A stretch of 64,000 bases of DNA from Clostridiales bacterium (lineage in GTDB: Bacteria > Bacillota > Clostridia > Oscillospirales > Oscillospiraceae): assembly GCA_019418025.1 (NCBI GenBank), contig DYCR01000002.1, forward strand, positions 1-64,000, written 5' to 3'. A program made the translations under genes and the position numbers. Below are positions 41,419-49,890 of the stretch, in pieces. Each line of letters opens with the position of its first letter. Position 1 is the first letter of the stretch. Under the pieces are notes generated by a model. It was not told where the DNA came from. It did no database searches and was given only the letters and a program-made list of their open reading frames with translations.

Positions 41419-42702
41419 TTACAGCTGAACCAGACCGGCATCGACCAGCTTTTGCAGGCTCATGAGGATACCCAGCTTGGCATGCAGCCAAGTCAAGCCG
41501 CCCTGAAAATATACTGCATAAGGCTCGCGGATGGGGCCGTCGGCAGACAGCTCGATGGAGCTGCCCTGAATGAAAGCGCCCGCTGCCATGATGACCTTGT
41601 CATTATATCCCGGCATGTCCCAAGGCAGGGGGACAGCAAAGCTGTCAACGGGAGCGGCAGCTTGAATGCCCTGACAGAAGGCAACCATTCCGGCCTCGCT
41701 GCCTAGCTCCACGGCCTGAATGATATCGTGGCGGGGCTCGTCAGCACCGGGGACGCAGCGGAAGCCAAGGGGCTCATACAGGTTAGCGGCAAAGATTGCA
41801 CCCTTTTCTGCGCCGGCGGTAACGGTGGGAGCAAGGAAGAAGCCCTGATACAGGGCGGTCATCAGCCCCAGATTTGCGCCGACCTCCTGTCCCAGACCCG
41901 GTGCCGTCAGACGATAGGCACAGCGGTCTACACATTCCTTGGTACCGCAGATATAGCCGCCGATGGGGGCAAGGCCGCCGCCGGGGTTTTTGATCAATGA
42001 GCCGACGATCATATCGGCGCCCACATCAGAGGGCTCGACTGTGTCAACAAATTCACCGTAGCAGTTGTCAACCATTACCTTCAAATCAGGCTTGATGGAC
42101 TTGCAGAAAGCGATCAGCTCGCCGATCTGCTTGACAGAGAAGGTGGGGCGGGTGGCGTAGCCCTTGGAGCGCTGAATGGTGACCAGCTTTGTTTTCTCGT
42201 TGATGGCCTTGCGAATGCCTTCGTAATCGAATGCACCGCCGGGAAGCAGATCCACCTGACGGTAGGAAACGCCGTATTCGGCCAGAGAGCAGGGGCTGGG
42301 GCGGATGCCGATGACCTCCTGCAAGGTGTCATAGGGGAGCCCTACGGGGCTGAGAAGCTCATCTCCGGGCAGGAGATTGGCAGACAGTGCCACGGTCAGG
42401 GCGTGGGTGCCGCAGGTGATCTGGGGACGGACAAGGGCGGCCTCGGTGTGAAACACATCGGCGTACACACGCTCCAGATTGTCCCGACCCACATCATCGT
42501 AGCCATAGCCGGTGGTGCCGGCAAAGCAGGCGGCGGAAATGTGGTTTTTCTGCATGGCAAGGATCACCTTTGACTGATTATATTCAGCGACCCGATCGAT
42601 CTGCTCAAACCGCTGCTGCAGCTTGGTCAGTATTTTCTCACCATATTCATATACAGCAGGGGAGATCCCCATGCTGACATACAGTTGTGTTAATTCGTCC
42701 AT
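41419..42702 (-). CDS. PLP-dependent methionine gamma-lyase-family protein (YnbB-like)
   Basis: A 427-residue fold-type-I PLP enzyme of the aluminium-resistance/YnbB group. The PLP lysine lies in GSLIKNPGGG, the Asp that holds the pyridine nitrogen in VMVDNCYGEF, and the SxxT stretch is TIQRSKGYATRP. These proteins resemble cystathionine/methionine gamma-lyases, but the reaction is not established. The ATG at 42702 follows AGAGG by eight bases. A terminator lies between it and the upstream LacI gene. Confidence 0.92.
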   Translation of the reverse strand: MDELTQLYVSMGISPAVYEYGEKILTKLQQRFEQIDRVAEYNQSKVILAMQKNHISAACFAGTTGYGYDDVGRDNLERVYADVFHTEAALVRPQITCGTHALTVALSANLLPGDELLSPVGLPYDTLQEVIGIRPSPCSLAEYGVSYRQVDLLPGGAFDYEGIRKAINEKTKLVTIQRSKGYATRPTFSVKQIGELIAFCKSIKPDLKVMVDNCYGEFVDTVEPSDVGADMIVGSLIKNPGGGLAPIGGYICGTKECVDRCAYRLTAPGLGQEVGANLGLMTALYQGFFLAPTVTAGAEKGAIFAANLYEPLGFRCVPGADEPRHDIIQAVELGSEAGMVAFCQGIQAAAPVDSFAVPLPWDMPGYNDKVIMAAGAFIQGSSIELSADGPIREPYAVYFQGGLTWLHAKLGILMSLQKLVDAGLVQL

Positions 42703-42812
42703 TTGACAGCCTCTTCTCCAGTTAAAGTTCACATTTCCCCTGAGTGGCGCAGGCTCACGGGCCTGACCGATCATCGAGGGGGTATTTCATTTCGCACGAA
42801 GAATAACATAGC

Positions 42813-42850
42813 AAAAACCACTCTGAATGTCAAGAACAGAGTGGTTTTTT
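42813..42850 (-). terminator. Terminator of the LacI-family gene
   Basis: AAAAACCACTCTG pairs with CAGAGTGGTTTTT around an eleven-base loop. On the minus strand it ends the LacI-family transcript before the PLP-lyase gene. Confidence 0.85.
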
Positions 42851-42855
42851 ACGGG

Positions 42856-43866
42856 TTATCCTGTGCTTTTTCGGAGAAGAAGCTCATAATCCAGCTTCGG
42901 AGTTGGCTCATAGGGTTCGCCGTTCAGCGCGCGCATTAGCTCTCGGCAGGCGGTCTGCGCTAATGCACTGTGATCAAAGTGCAGGGCCGTGATCGGGATG
43001 CGGTAAGAAGCAAGGGCGGTGCTGTCACAAAAGGATGCGACCTTTGCTTCATGGGGGATATCCATTCCCAGAGTCTCCAATCGGGAAACAACCTGCATGC
43101 AGATGCAGCTGTCCATGCACAGAAAGCGGCGCACACCTGCGGCGATGAGAGCATCGACGGCCTGCGTGACCTTTTCCCGGCAATCAAGCCCCATGCGGAT
43201 GGGGGTCTGTTCCGTGGGGAGATGGTGTCTCTGGCATGCGCTGCGAAAGCCTGCTAATCGGTCTTGATTTGCAATGTCGTGGATGTCATTTCCGAGCAAA
43301 GCTATTTTTCCGTCTGTCCCCGAGATCAGCTTTTCGGTCAATGCGCAGCATCCCTCAGTATGCATGTGCTGCGCCTCGACCTTGGCAATGCCGTGGTATC
43401 GGGCCGGCAGGGAACCCATTGCAGCAAAAGGGATGTCGAGGGTGCAGAGGGTCTGGATCAGCGGGTCATTTTCTGCTGTGCTGCTCAGGATGACGGCGTC
43501 GGCCCTGCGCTGGTGCAGGACGGTCATCAGCGGATCAGAGGGGCTGCGGGAGGAAAGGCACACCAGAACATTGTAGCCGCCGAAAAATGCTTCGCTGAGC
43601 ACGGCGTCCATATCCTGATGCATGTGTGTCCGGTCGACACTCAGGGCAGGATGGGGGATCACCAGTGCCAGCTGCCGGGTGGAGCGGGCGGCCAGCTGTG
43701 CTTGTGCGCAGGAGTGGTAGTTTCGCTGGCGTATATGGGATTGGACCCTGTCACGGGTCTGGGGGCTGATCCGGCCTTTTCCCGAGATGGCTCTGGAAAC
43801 GGTGGTCTTGGAAATGCCCAGCTCACGGGCAATGTCATCGATGGTCAGTTCTTTCTTTGATCCCAT
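42856..43866 (-). CDS. LacI-family transcriptional regulator
   Basis: A 336-residue regulator with the LacI helix-turn-helix at 8-28 (TIDDIARELGISKTTVSRAI) and hinge region, then a periplasmic-binding-protein-like sensor domain. The KGRIS and QTRDRV part is standard. The ligand is not predictable; no sugar genes lie beside it. Its -35 box overlaps a perfect 16-bp palindrome, so it likely represses itself, and perhaps a distant target. It is divergent from thyA. Confidence 0.94.
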   Translation of the reverse strand: MGSKKELTIDDIARELGISKTTVSRAISGKGRISPQTRDRVQSHIRQRNYHSCAQAQLAARSTRQLALVIPHPALSVDRTHMHQDMDAVLSEAFFGGYNVLVCLSSRSPSDPLMTVLHQRRADAVILSSTAENDPLIQTLCTLDIPFAAMGSLPARYHGIAKVEAQHMHTEGCCALTEKLISGTDGKIALLGNDIHDIANQDRLAGFRSACQRHHLPTEQTPIRMGLDCREKVTQAVDALIAAGVRRFLCMDSCICMQVVSRLETLGMDIPHEAKVASFCDSTALASYRIPITALHFDHSALAQTACRELMRALNGEPYEPTPKLDYELLLRKSTG

Positions 43867-43896
43867 GGAGTTATCCTCATTTTGTGGAAGTTCTGT

Positions 43897-43934
43897 GTTT
43901 TAAAAAGTGGAAAAGCTGTGCGCAAATTTGCGCA
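43897..43934 (-). promoter_or_regulatory. LacI-family operator overlapping its own promoter
   Basis: TGCGCAAATTTGCGCA at 43919-43934 is a perfect 16-bp palindrome. On the minus strand its TTGCGC (43925-43920) is also the -35 box, 17 bases before the -10 box TAAAAC (43902-43897). Autorepression follows directly from the overlap. Confidence 0.75.
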
Positions 43935-44021
43935 ACAAATAGCTTAGCAGAAATGAAGCCTGCCGTCAATCCAAAAGCGTCAAAAATATGTCGCAGAGGT
44001 GTTTTTTATGGTGGTATGTGG

Positions 44022-44050
44022 TTGCAATGGTGGGATAATGATGGTAAAAT
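44022..44050 (+). promoter_or_regulatory. Promoter of thyA-folA
   Basis: TTGCAA, exactly 17 bases, TAAAAT. The predicted start is near 44057, about 26 bases before the thyA ATG. It is about 90 bp from the LacI palindrome. Confidence 0.7.
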
Positions 44051-44082
44051 CATCACAAATAAAAACCACAGGAGGTACGGTT

Positions 44083-44913
44083 ATGAGCATAGCAGACGAG
44101 ATTTACCGCAAAAATTGTATGGATATTCTGGACCACGGATTTTATGACACCGATTGGGAGGTGCGCCCCCACTGGGCAGACGGTACGCCTGCGCATACAG
44201 TGAAGAAGTTCGGCGTTGTGAACCGCTATGATCTTCAGGAAGAATTTCCGATCATGACCCTCCGCCGGACTTATTGGAAAAGCGCCATCGACGAGCTGCT
44301 GTGGATCTGGCAGAAAAAGTCCAATCGGATCGATGAATTGGGCAGCCACGTCTGGGATGAATGGGCAGGCGAGGACGGAACCATCGGCAAGGCCTATGGC
44401 TATCAGTTGGGGATCAAGCATCAGTATCAGGAGGGGATGTTCGATCAGGTGGACCGTGTTCTGTACGATCTGAAGCACAATCCGGCCTCCAGAAGAATCA
44501 TGACCAACATCTATAACTTCGAGGATCTGCATGAGATGAACCTGTATCCCTGCGCTTACTCGATGACCTTCAATGTGACCGGAGACACCCTCAACGCCAT
44601 TTTGAATCAGCGCAGTCAGGATATGCTGACCGCAAATAACTGGAATGTCTGCCAGTATGCGGCATTGGTGCATATGATGGCTCAGGTTTCCGGCCTGAAG
44701 GCAGGCGAGCTGGTTCACGTGATCGCCGACTGCCATATTTATGACAGACACATTCCTCTGGTTGAGAAAATGCTGGAGAATCAGGGGTTTGATGCACCGA
44801 AGTTTACAATGGATGCTTCTGTTACGGATTTTTACCGGTTTACCAAGGACAGCTTCAAGATGGAAGGCTACCAGTTCAACGCCTTTGATTTTGAGATCCC
44901 CATTGCGATTTGA
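44083..44913 (+). CDS. thyA: Thymidylate synthase
   Basis: A 276-residue ThyA. The catalytic Cys is C157 in LYPCAYSMTFNV, followed by LNQRSQDMLTANNWNV and CHIYDRHI. The PPCH form of the E. coli active site is replaced by YPCA, a variant of the Firmicute type. It makes dTMP from dUMP with methylene-tetrahydrofolate, yielding dihydrofolate that the neighbour FolA reduces. GGAGG is eight bases before the ATG at 44083. Confidence 0.96.
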   Translation: MSIADEIYRKNCMDILDHGFYDTDWEVRPHWADGTPAHTVKKFGVVNRYDLQEEFPIMTLRRTYWKSAIDELLWIWQKKSNRIDELGSHVWDEWAGEDGTIGKAYGYQLGIKHQYQEGMFDQVDRVLYDLKHNPASRRIMTNIYNFEDLHEMNLYPCAYSMTFNVTGDTLNAILNQRSQDMLTANNWNVCQYAALVHMMAQVSGLKAGELVHVIADCHIYDRHIPLVEKMLENQGFDAPKFTMDASVTDFYRFTKDSFKMEGYQFNAFDFEIPIAI

Positions 44914-44922
44914 GGTGGAGCT

Positions 44923-45408
44923 ATGGACGCAATCGTAGCGGTGTATGATGACTGGGGGATCGGCTGTGATGGTGACCAGCCCGTGGCACTGTCGGCAGAC
45001 CGGAAATTCTTCCGCAGTACCACCAAGGGGGCTTCGGTGATCGTAGGGCGAAAAACACTTGCGGCCTTTCCCGGGGGACGGCCATTGCCGAACCGCCGAA
45101 ATATTGTCCTGACACGGAGTGAGGCGGAGCTTGCCGGAGTGGAGCTTGCAGGCACTCCTGAGGAAGCGGTGGAGCTGTGCCGTCAGGATGCACAGGTCTT
45201 TGTGATTGGCGGCGGAACCGTTTACAGGCAGATGCTCCCGATGTGCAGCCGGGCCTATGTGACAAAGGTCCATGCGTGTCCGAAATCCGACACGTGGTTT
45301 GAGGATCTGGATGCATCGCCGGATTGGGAGTTAAAAGAGATCTTGCAATCCGGTGAGGAAAACGGCGTTTCCTATGAAATGTGCCTTTATGTCAGAAAAA
45401 CCCAATAA
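44923..45408 (+). CDS. folA: Dihydrofolate reductase
   Basis: A 161-residue DHFR that recycles dihydrofolate using NADPH. It has AVYDDWGIGCDGDQP in the Met20-loop region, IVGRKTLAAFPGGRPLPNRRNIVL for cofactor binding and FVIGGGTVYRQML. The active-site Asp/Glu is in the ADRKFFRSTT helix. It follows thyA by nine bases and is ended by a strong hairpin. Confidence 0.96.
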   Translation: MDAIVAVYDDWGIGCDGDQPVALSADRKFFRSTTKGASVIVGRKTLAAFPGGRPLPNRRNIVLTRSEAELAGVELAGTPEEAVELCRQDAQVFVIGGGTVYRQMLPMCSRAYVTKVHACPKSDTWFEDLDASPDWELKEILQSGEENGVSYEMCLYVRKTQ

Positions 45409-45412
45409 ATAA

Positions 45413-45453
45413 AAAACATCGAGAAAGGAGGTTTTCCTTTCTCGATGTTTTTT
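45413..45453. terminator. Bidirectional terminator between folA and dehydrogenase
   Basis: AAAACATCGAGAAAGG and CCTTTCTCGATGTTTT form a perfect sixteen-base stem with an AGGTTTT loop, between two convergent genes. Confidence 0.92.
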
Positions 45454-46486
45454 AGAAGCACTTCTTCTGGCGCTCTTTTTGGCAGTCGTTTTTTCTGCTG
45501 CAATGATAGCAGACCTCTCGGTCAGGGTTGGGGACATCGTGGAAGAATTTGACCAGATTGTCAACAGTGGTTTCGGCAATATTGCTCAGGGCCTCGTTGG
45601 TGAGAAATGCCTGATGGGATGTGACGATGACGTTGGGCATGGCGATCAGGCGGATCAGTGTGTCATCGTGGACAACATTGCCGGAGAAGTCCTCGTAAAA
45701 CAGATCGGCTTCTTCCTCATAAACATCCAAGCATGCGCCGGAAACCTTTCCGGATTTGATGCCTTGGATCAAATCCTCGGTATCGACCAAGGCACCTCGG
45801 GAGGTGTTGATGATCACAACCCCCTGCTTCATCTGCGCGATGGATTCGGCATTGATGATATGGTTGGTTTGCTCAGTCAGAGGGCAATGCAGGGAAATGA
45901 TATCCGACTGGGCGAACAATTCTTCAAGTGTCACATATTCCAAGCCGGTTTCGGGATGGGCGATTCGGTCATATGCCAAGATCCGCATGCCGAAGCCCCG
46001 ACAGATATCCGCAAAGATCCGGCCGATCTTGCCGGTTCCGATGATGCCGACGGTTTTTCCGTGAAGATCGAAGCCGGACAGACCTGACAGACTGAAGTTG
46101 AATTCACGGGTGCGGTTGAAGGCTTTGTGGATCTTGCGGTTGACTGTGAGCAGCAGCGCCATGGCATGCTCGGCAACGGCATAAGGAGAGTAGGCGGGGA
46201 CACGGAATACGTGGATCTTGCCGAAGCAGGCACGGGTATCCACATTGTTGAATCCGGCGCAGCGCAGAGCGATGACCCGGATACCCATTTGGTATAGGCT
46301 GTTGACGACAGACTCGTTGACCGTGTCGTTTACGAATACGCATACACCGTCAAATCCGGCAGCCAGAGAGACGGTATCCTCATTCAGCTTGGTTTCAAAA
46401 TATTTGATTTCCAGATCCGTTCCGGCAGCGTAGGCATCGAATCCGGGGATGTCGTAAGGCTTTGTATCGAAAAATGCGATTTTCAT
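45452..46486 (-). CDS. D-lactate dehydrogenase-like 2-hydroxyacid dehydrogenase with Cys-rich tail
   Basis: A 344-residue NAD-dependent D-2-hydroxyacid dehydrogenase: the Rossmann motif GIIGTGKIGRIF, the catalytic Arg in INTSRGALVD, the Glu near LDVYEEE and the acid/base His in TSHQAFLT. It is nearest to D-lactate dehydrogenases. The last 19 residues carry four cysteines (C326, C329, C335, C343), including a CYHC pair, not part of the classical fold. AAAGGAG precedes the ATG at 46486. A long inverted repeat overlaps its promoter. Confidence 0.93.
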   Translation of the reverse strand: MKIAFFDTKPYDIPGFDAYAAGTDLEIKYFETKLNEDTVSLAAGFDGVCVFVNDTVNESVVNSLYQMGIRVIALRCAGFNNVDTRACFGKIHVFRVPAYSPYAVAEHAMALLLTVNRKIHKAFNRTREFNFSLSGLSGFDLHGKTVGIIGTGKIGRIFADICRGFGMRILAYDRIAHPETGLEYVTLEELFAQSDIISLHCPLTEQTNHIINAESIAQMKQGVVIINTSRGALVDTEDLIQGIKSGKVSGACLDVYEEEADLFYEDFSGNVVHDDTLIRLIAMPNVIVTSHQAFLTNEALSNIAETTVDNLVKFFHDVPNPDREVCYHCSRKNDCQKERQKKCF

Positions 46487-46517
46487 AAAGTGTACTCCTT
46501 TGGGTTTGGTTGTAAAT

Positions 46518-46560
46518 ATTATGTCGATTGTTATAAAAATTTGCAATTGATTTTTATAAC
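46518..46560 (-). promoter_or_regulatory. Promoter and inverted-repeat operator of the dehydrogenase gene
   Basis: GTTATAAAAAT (46530-46540) is perfectly inverted as ATTTTTATAAC (46550-46560) around TTGCAATTG. On the minus strand the TTGCAA at 46546-46541 in the centre is a -35 box, with CATAAT (46523-46518) 17 bases further. A repressor on the repeat would cover the -35 box. The repeat is not the textbook Rex site. Confidence 0.75.
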
Positions 46561-46642
46561 GAAAAAGCAGCCTGCGGTCCGTTGTTTTTTGTCATAGTGC
46601 TGTTATTGACATTTGTGTATCGATTCAAACAAATGGAAAAGA

Positions 46643-46677
46643 AAAACCCTCGGTTTACATCGTAAACCGAGGGTTTT
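46643..46677 (-). terminator. Terminator of the kinase gene
   Basis: AAAACCCTCGGTTTAC and GTAAACCGAGGGTTTT form a near-perfect sixteen-base stem, just after the kinase stop codon on the minus strand. Confidence 0.9.
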
Positions 46678-46681
46678 GTGT

Positions 46682-49600
46682 TTATTCGATCGTGAAGCTT
46701 ACATTTGCAAATTTCATTGAATCAATGTAGATTTCCAAAGTGTAGCTGCCTGCGTCAGAGGGAAGCTCCGGGATCTCCTCCAAGCAGTATCCCTTGTCGA
46801 TCATCTCGTCCCACGTGCGGGTGCGGGTGGTCATGGAGGCCAGCTTGCCTTCAGAATCCCGAATCACGAACATGGAGGTCAGCTTCTTGCTGCTGAGATT
46901 GTAGATGCTGCTGGTGTAGTACTGGATTGCCATTTTGCTGCCGGGAGCAAAGGTCGTGGTGCTGTTTCCGAGATCGCCTCGTCCCCAGCTGTCCTTTTCG
47001 GGACCGCGGTAGGTGGTGATCTTAAAGTCGGAGGCTTTCAGACGGTAGCCGGAGAACTCCGTGGTGATACCGGCGATATCGGCAGAAGCCTTCGGGCCGA
47101 ACACACTGGTCTGGTCAGCAGTTTGAATGGCGATCTCATAATGACTGCCCGGGGCAAGGGAAGAGATGGTGGCACTGGTGGAATCGGACTTAACGGTCTG
47201 CTGATAGCTGCCTCCGTCAGCAGTATAGCTGATGACCCATCCGTTTTCCGGAGCGGCGCCCTGATATTCCCAGTTCACATTGACGGAATTGCCGGATACC
47301 TCGGCTGTCAGGCTTGTGATGGTTATGGGATTTGCGCTGACATTCGTGGTCACGCTTTCGGACATGCCGCTTGCAGTGATCTCAAGGGTGTAGGGACTGG
47401 ATACAGAGGTTTCTGTAAAGACAGCCTGACCGGAGGTGACTTCCTGAGTCTGGTCATATCCATCCTCGTTGTAGCATCGCACCGTCCAACTATCTACCTT
47501 TGCACCGGCAGGTGCGGCCCATGTGGCGGTCAGATTACCGTCATCGGTGCTGAACACATTCACGTTTTCGGCATAAATCAATTCACCGGAAAAGAACTGA
47601 ATGCTGTTTTCACCGATCAGGAATACATCGTCACCGGCAGTCAGTCGGAAGGTGTAGCTTTTCCCGAGGGTCAGACCCTTGACCGTAGCCGTATGACCGG
47701 AGAAATCCATGGTCTTTTCTTCCTCACCCTCAGCGGAATAATGCAGCGTCCAGGCTTTGCTGTCCGGACCCTCAACGGCAAAGTTGATGATTGCGGAGCC
47801 ATCCTCGGGACCTGCGGTGGCGGCAAGGCTTGCCACCTGTGTTCTGGGGGGGGTAGAGTAGGTTTTCTCGTTGATCTGTCCGGTGAGCTTGTGGAATTTC
47901 TCGACCTCCAGCGTGACAAGATACTGGCTTCCGGGGGTGAGTGCCTTGAAGGTGGCCTGACCGTTTTCTACGGGAGCGCGCTCAACATTGCCGAAATTAT
48001 CCTTGCACACGACGGTGATGAGACTCTCGTCCCGATCGGTTTGCACCGTGACGGTAAGCACATCGTCCCGGCCTGCTACCTCAAATTCCGCTATGGGCAC
48101 CAGATAATAGTTCGTTACTGCGTAATATCCGCCGTAAAGGACAGCGGCAGCAAGGATCACGGACAAGATCCCGATCATGATTTTCTTTACCTTTGGCTTT
48201 GCACGTCCGGCATCATCGCCTTCTGTGTCATCTGCCTCGGGGTCTTGAGCGGATTCCTCTGATTCCGGCTCGGCAGAGGGGGCATCGGCATTGTCCTCGT
48301 CCGCCTCATCCGTCAGGACGATGGGCTCGGGCATGGGGATGTCGATGGGCTCAGGTGCGACGGCAGGCTCCGGGGTTTCATGCTCGATCAGCTCCTGTGC
48401 CTGACTCAGAATCTCGGCAGCTTCGCCGGTCAGTGCCTCGGCGTCCGGCTCCTCAGGCTCTTCGTCGTCTGTTTCCAGAAGCTCCCGCAGGGTGGGCTCG
48501 TCGTCGGCAGCGTCCTGCTGAGAGGCCTCATCCTCGGCAAGGATGGTACTCATTCGGTCGATCCAGTCTCCGTCTTCTGTCTCGTCGGCTTCCTCGGACT
48601 GCGGTGCTTCGGCATCGTCATCACGCTCTGCGCCGCCTTCTTCGACGGCATCCTCGGTGTCTGCATCTGCTGCATCCTCGACAGCGTCAGACGGATCAGC
48701 AGCCTCGCTGGGCGCTTCCTCGGTCAGTTCATTTTCTGGGACCGCCTCATCCTCCGGCTGCTCCGGCTCCAGCACGGGGGGCTCGATCACAGGGGGGATG
48801 ATGGGCACATCGTTGACGGCATTGCGCTGCATATAGGCAATCAGTGCATGTCCCATTTCCTTGGGATCGGTCCAACGGTCCTCCGGGCGGAAGGCGCAGG
48901 CCTTCAGGATGATCTCAGCCATCTCATAGTCTGCGTAGGCAGGGGGCGGCATAGGCTCGCCGGATGCCATCTGATCCATCAGCGCCTTGCGGCTTTCGTC
49001 GGAATCAAAGGGGAGCTGCCCGTTGTTGTACACCTGATAAAGGATCAGACCCAATGCATAGGTGTCCATGGTGGTGTTGAGGGTGGCGTAGGCATCCTCG
49101 ATCTCCGGCGGGATGTACCGGCTTCGGTAACGGTCCGGCAGGGAGGCATACTTCAAGGAACTGAGCCCCAAAAAGCCCAGATCACCGATCAGGTATTCCT
49201 GATTGCCGCTGAGAAAGACGTTTTCCGGCTTCAGGTCCGCATACAGGTATCCGGCCTCACGGCAGACACTCAGTGCCGCACACAGGTCGATGCCCATGTT
49301 GACGGCGGCAAGGTGGGTCAGCGGATGGGTTCGGAACTGCCGCTCCAAGCTGCGCTTGTACGGACTCAAGAGGAATACTTCGTAGCCGACCCCTTCCTCC
49401 ATGGGGACGATTTGATACTTGGTATAAGGAAGAAAGCCCCGCTGGGCGGATAATCTATCCAAAATCTCCACTTCATCCCGAATATCCTTTACAAGCTCCT
49501 GAAAATAGCCCTTGGCGGCTTCTTCATCAGGGTATGCGCCGGTAAGCAGCAGCGCATCGAGTTGTACCTGAGAGGCGGGAATGGAGATCGTCTTTACAAT

Positions 49601-49720
49601 ATACCGTTCATCAGAATCGTGCCGCATGGCAGGGTGGCAGCTGACGCCGCCGTGACATGACATGGAACTGCCCAGGGAGAATCCGTCCAGCATTGGGGAA
49701 ATCAGTCTGGGATCTGACAA
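46682..49720 (-). CDS. Transmembrane Ser/Thr protein kinase with extracellular FN3-like repeats
   Basis: The 1012-residue protein has an N-terminal kinase domain (to about 300): Lys43 in YIVKTIS, D162 and N167 in YADLKPENV, and D180 in GDLGFLG. HRD is changed to YAD and DFG to DLG, yet the catalytic Lys, Asp and Asn are kept. A 200-residue acidic linker, one membrane helix (about 514-535) and some 470 outer residues follow, with four or so FN3-like repeats (LTATW, NVNWEYQG, VISYTADGG). I place the start at TTG 49720, eight bases after a near-perfect AAGGAGGTGATC. It is divergent from a zinc-ribbon membrane protein. Confidence 0.9.
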   Translation of the reverse strand: MSDPRLISPMLDGFSLGSSMSCHGGVSCHPAMRHDSDERYIVKTISIPASQVQLDALLLTGAYPDEEAAKGYFQELVKDIRDEVEILDRLSAQRGFLPYTKYQIVPMEEGVGYEVFLLSPYKRSLERQFRTHPLTHLAAVNMGIDLCAALSVCREAGYLYADLKPENVFLSGNQEYLIGDLGFLGLSSLKYASLPDRYRSRYIPPEIEDAYATLNTTMDTYALGLILYQVYNNGQLPFDSDESRKALMDQMASGEPMPPPAYADYEMAEIILKACAFRPEDRWTDPKEMGHALIAYMQRNAVNDVPIIPPVIEPPVLEPEQPEDEAVPENELTEEAPSEAADPSDAVEDAADADTEDAVEEGGAERDDDAEAPQSEEADETEDGDWIDRMSTILAEDEASQQDAADDEPTLRELLETDDEEPEEPDAEALTGEAAEILSQAQELIEHETPEPAVAPEPIDIPMPEPIVLTDEADEDNADAPSAEPESEESAQDPEADDTEGDDAGRAKPKVKKIMIGILSVILAAAVLYGGYYAVTNYYLVPIAEFEVAGRDDVLTVTVQTDRDESLITVVCKDNFGNVERAPVENGQATFKALTPGSQYLVTLEVEKFHKLTGQINEKTYSTPPRTQVASLAATAGPEDGSAIINFAVEGPDSKAWTLHYSAEGEEEKTMDFSGHTATVKGLTLGKSYTFRLTAGDDVFLIGENSIQFFSGELIYAENVNVFSTDDGNLTATWAAPAGAKVDSWTVRCYNEDGYDQTQEVTSGQAVFTETSVSSPYTLEITASGMSESVTTNVSANPITITSLTAEVSGNSVNVNWEYQGAAPENGWVISYTADGGSYQQTVKSDSTSATISSLAPGSHYEIAIQTADQTSVFGPKASADIAGITTEFSGYRLKASDFKITTYRGPEKDSWGRGDLGNSTTTFAPGSKMAIQYYTSSIYNLSSKKLTSMFVIRDSEGKLASMTTRTRTWDEMIDKGYCLEEIPELPSDAGSYTLEIYIDSMKFANVSFTIE

Positions 49721-49751
49721 AACGATCACCTCCTTTTGCATATACACATAC

Positions 49752-49780
49752 ATGATAAGATATTTTCCTTAAAAATGCAA
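49752..49780 (-). promoter_or_regulatory. Promoter of the kinase gene
   Basis: On the minus strand TTGCAT (49780-49775), a 17-base spacer and TATCAT (49757-49752). Start near 49745, about 25 bases before the TTG start codon. Confidence 0.75.
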
Positions 49781-49801
49781 CAGGATTGTTAGAATAGGGA
49801 G

Positions 49802-49830
49802 TTGTTTTCTTTTCCAATCAATGATATGAT
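49802..49830 (+). promoter_or_regulatory. Promoter of the zinc-ribbon/Ig-like gene
   Basis: TTGTTT (49802-49807), a 17-base spacer and TATGAT (49825-49830). The leader of about 55 bases contains a direct repeat. Confidence 0.6.
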
Positions 49831-49842
49831 AGACATAACTTT

Positions 49843-49863
49843 GATATCAGATTAGATATCAGA
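49843..49863. repeat. Direct repeat GATATCAGA
   Basis: GATATCAGA occurs at 49843-49851 and 49855-49863, a 12-bp period, just downstream of the predicted start of the zinc-ribbon gene. Such spacing, about one helical turn, suits two regulator subunits on the same DNA face. Confidence 0.5.
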
Positions 49864-49890
49864 CTGCATACACAGCGATGGAGGAAAAGA

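Noticed and set aside
47123..49453. Long plus-strand frames over the kinase gene
   Set aside because: They mirror the codon pattern of the kinase and encode no recognisable domain; the kinase motifs are decisive.
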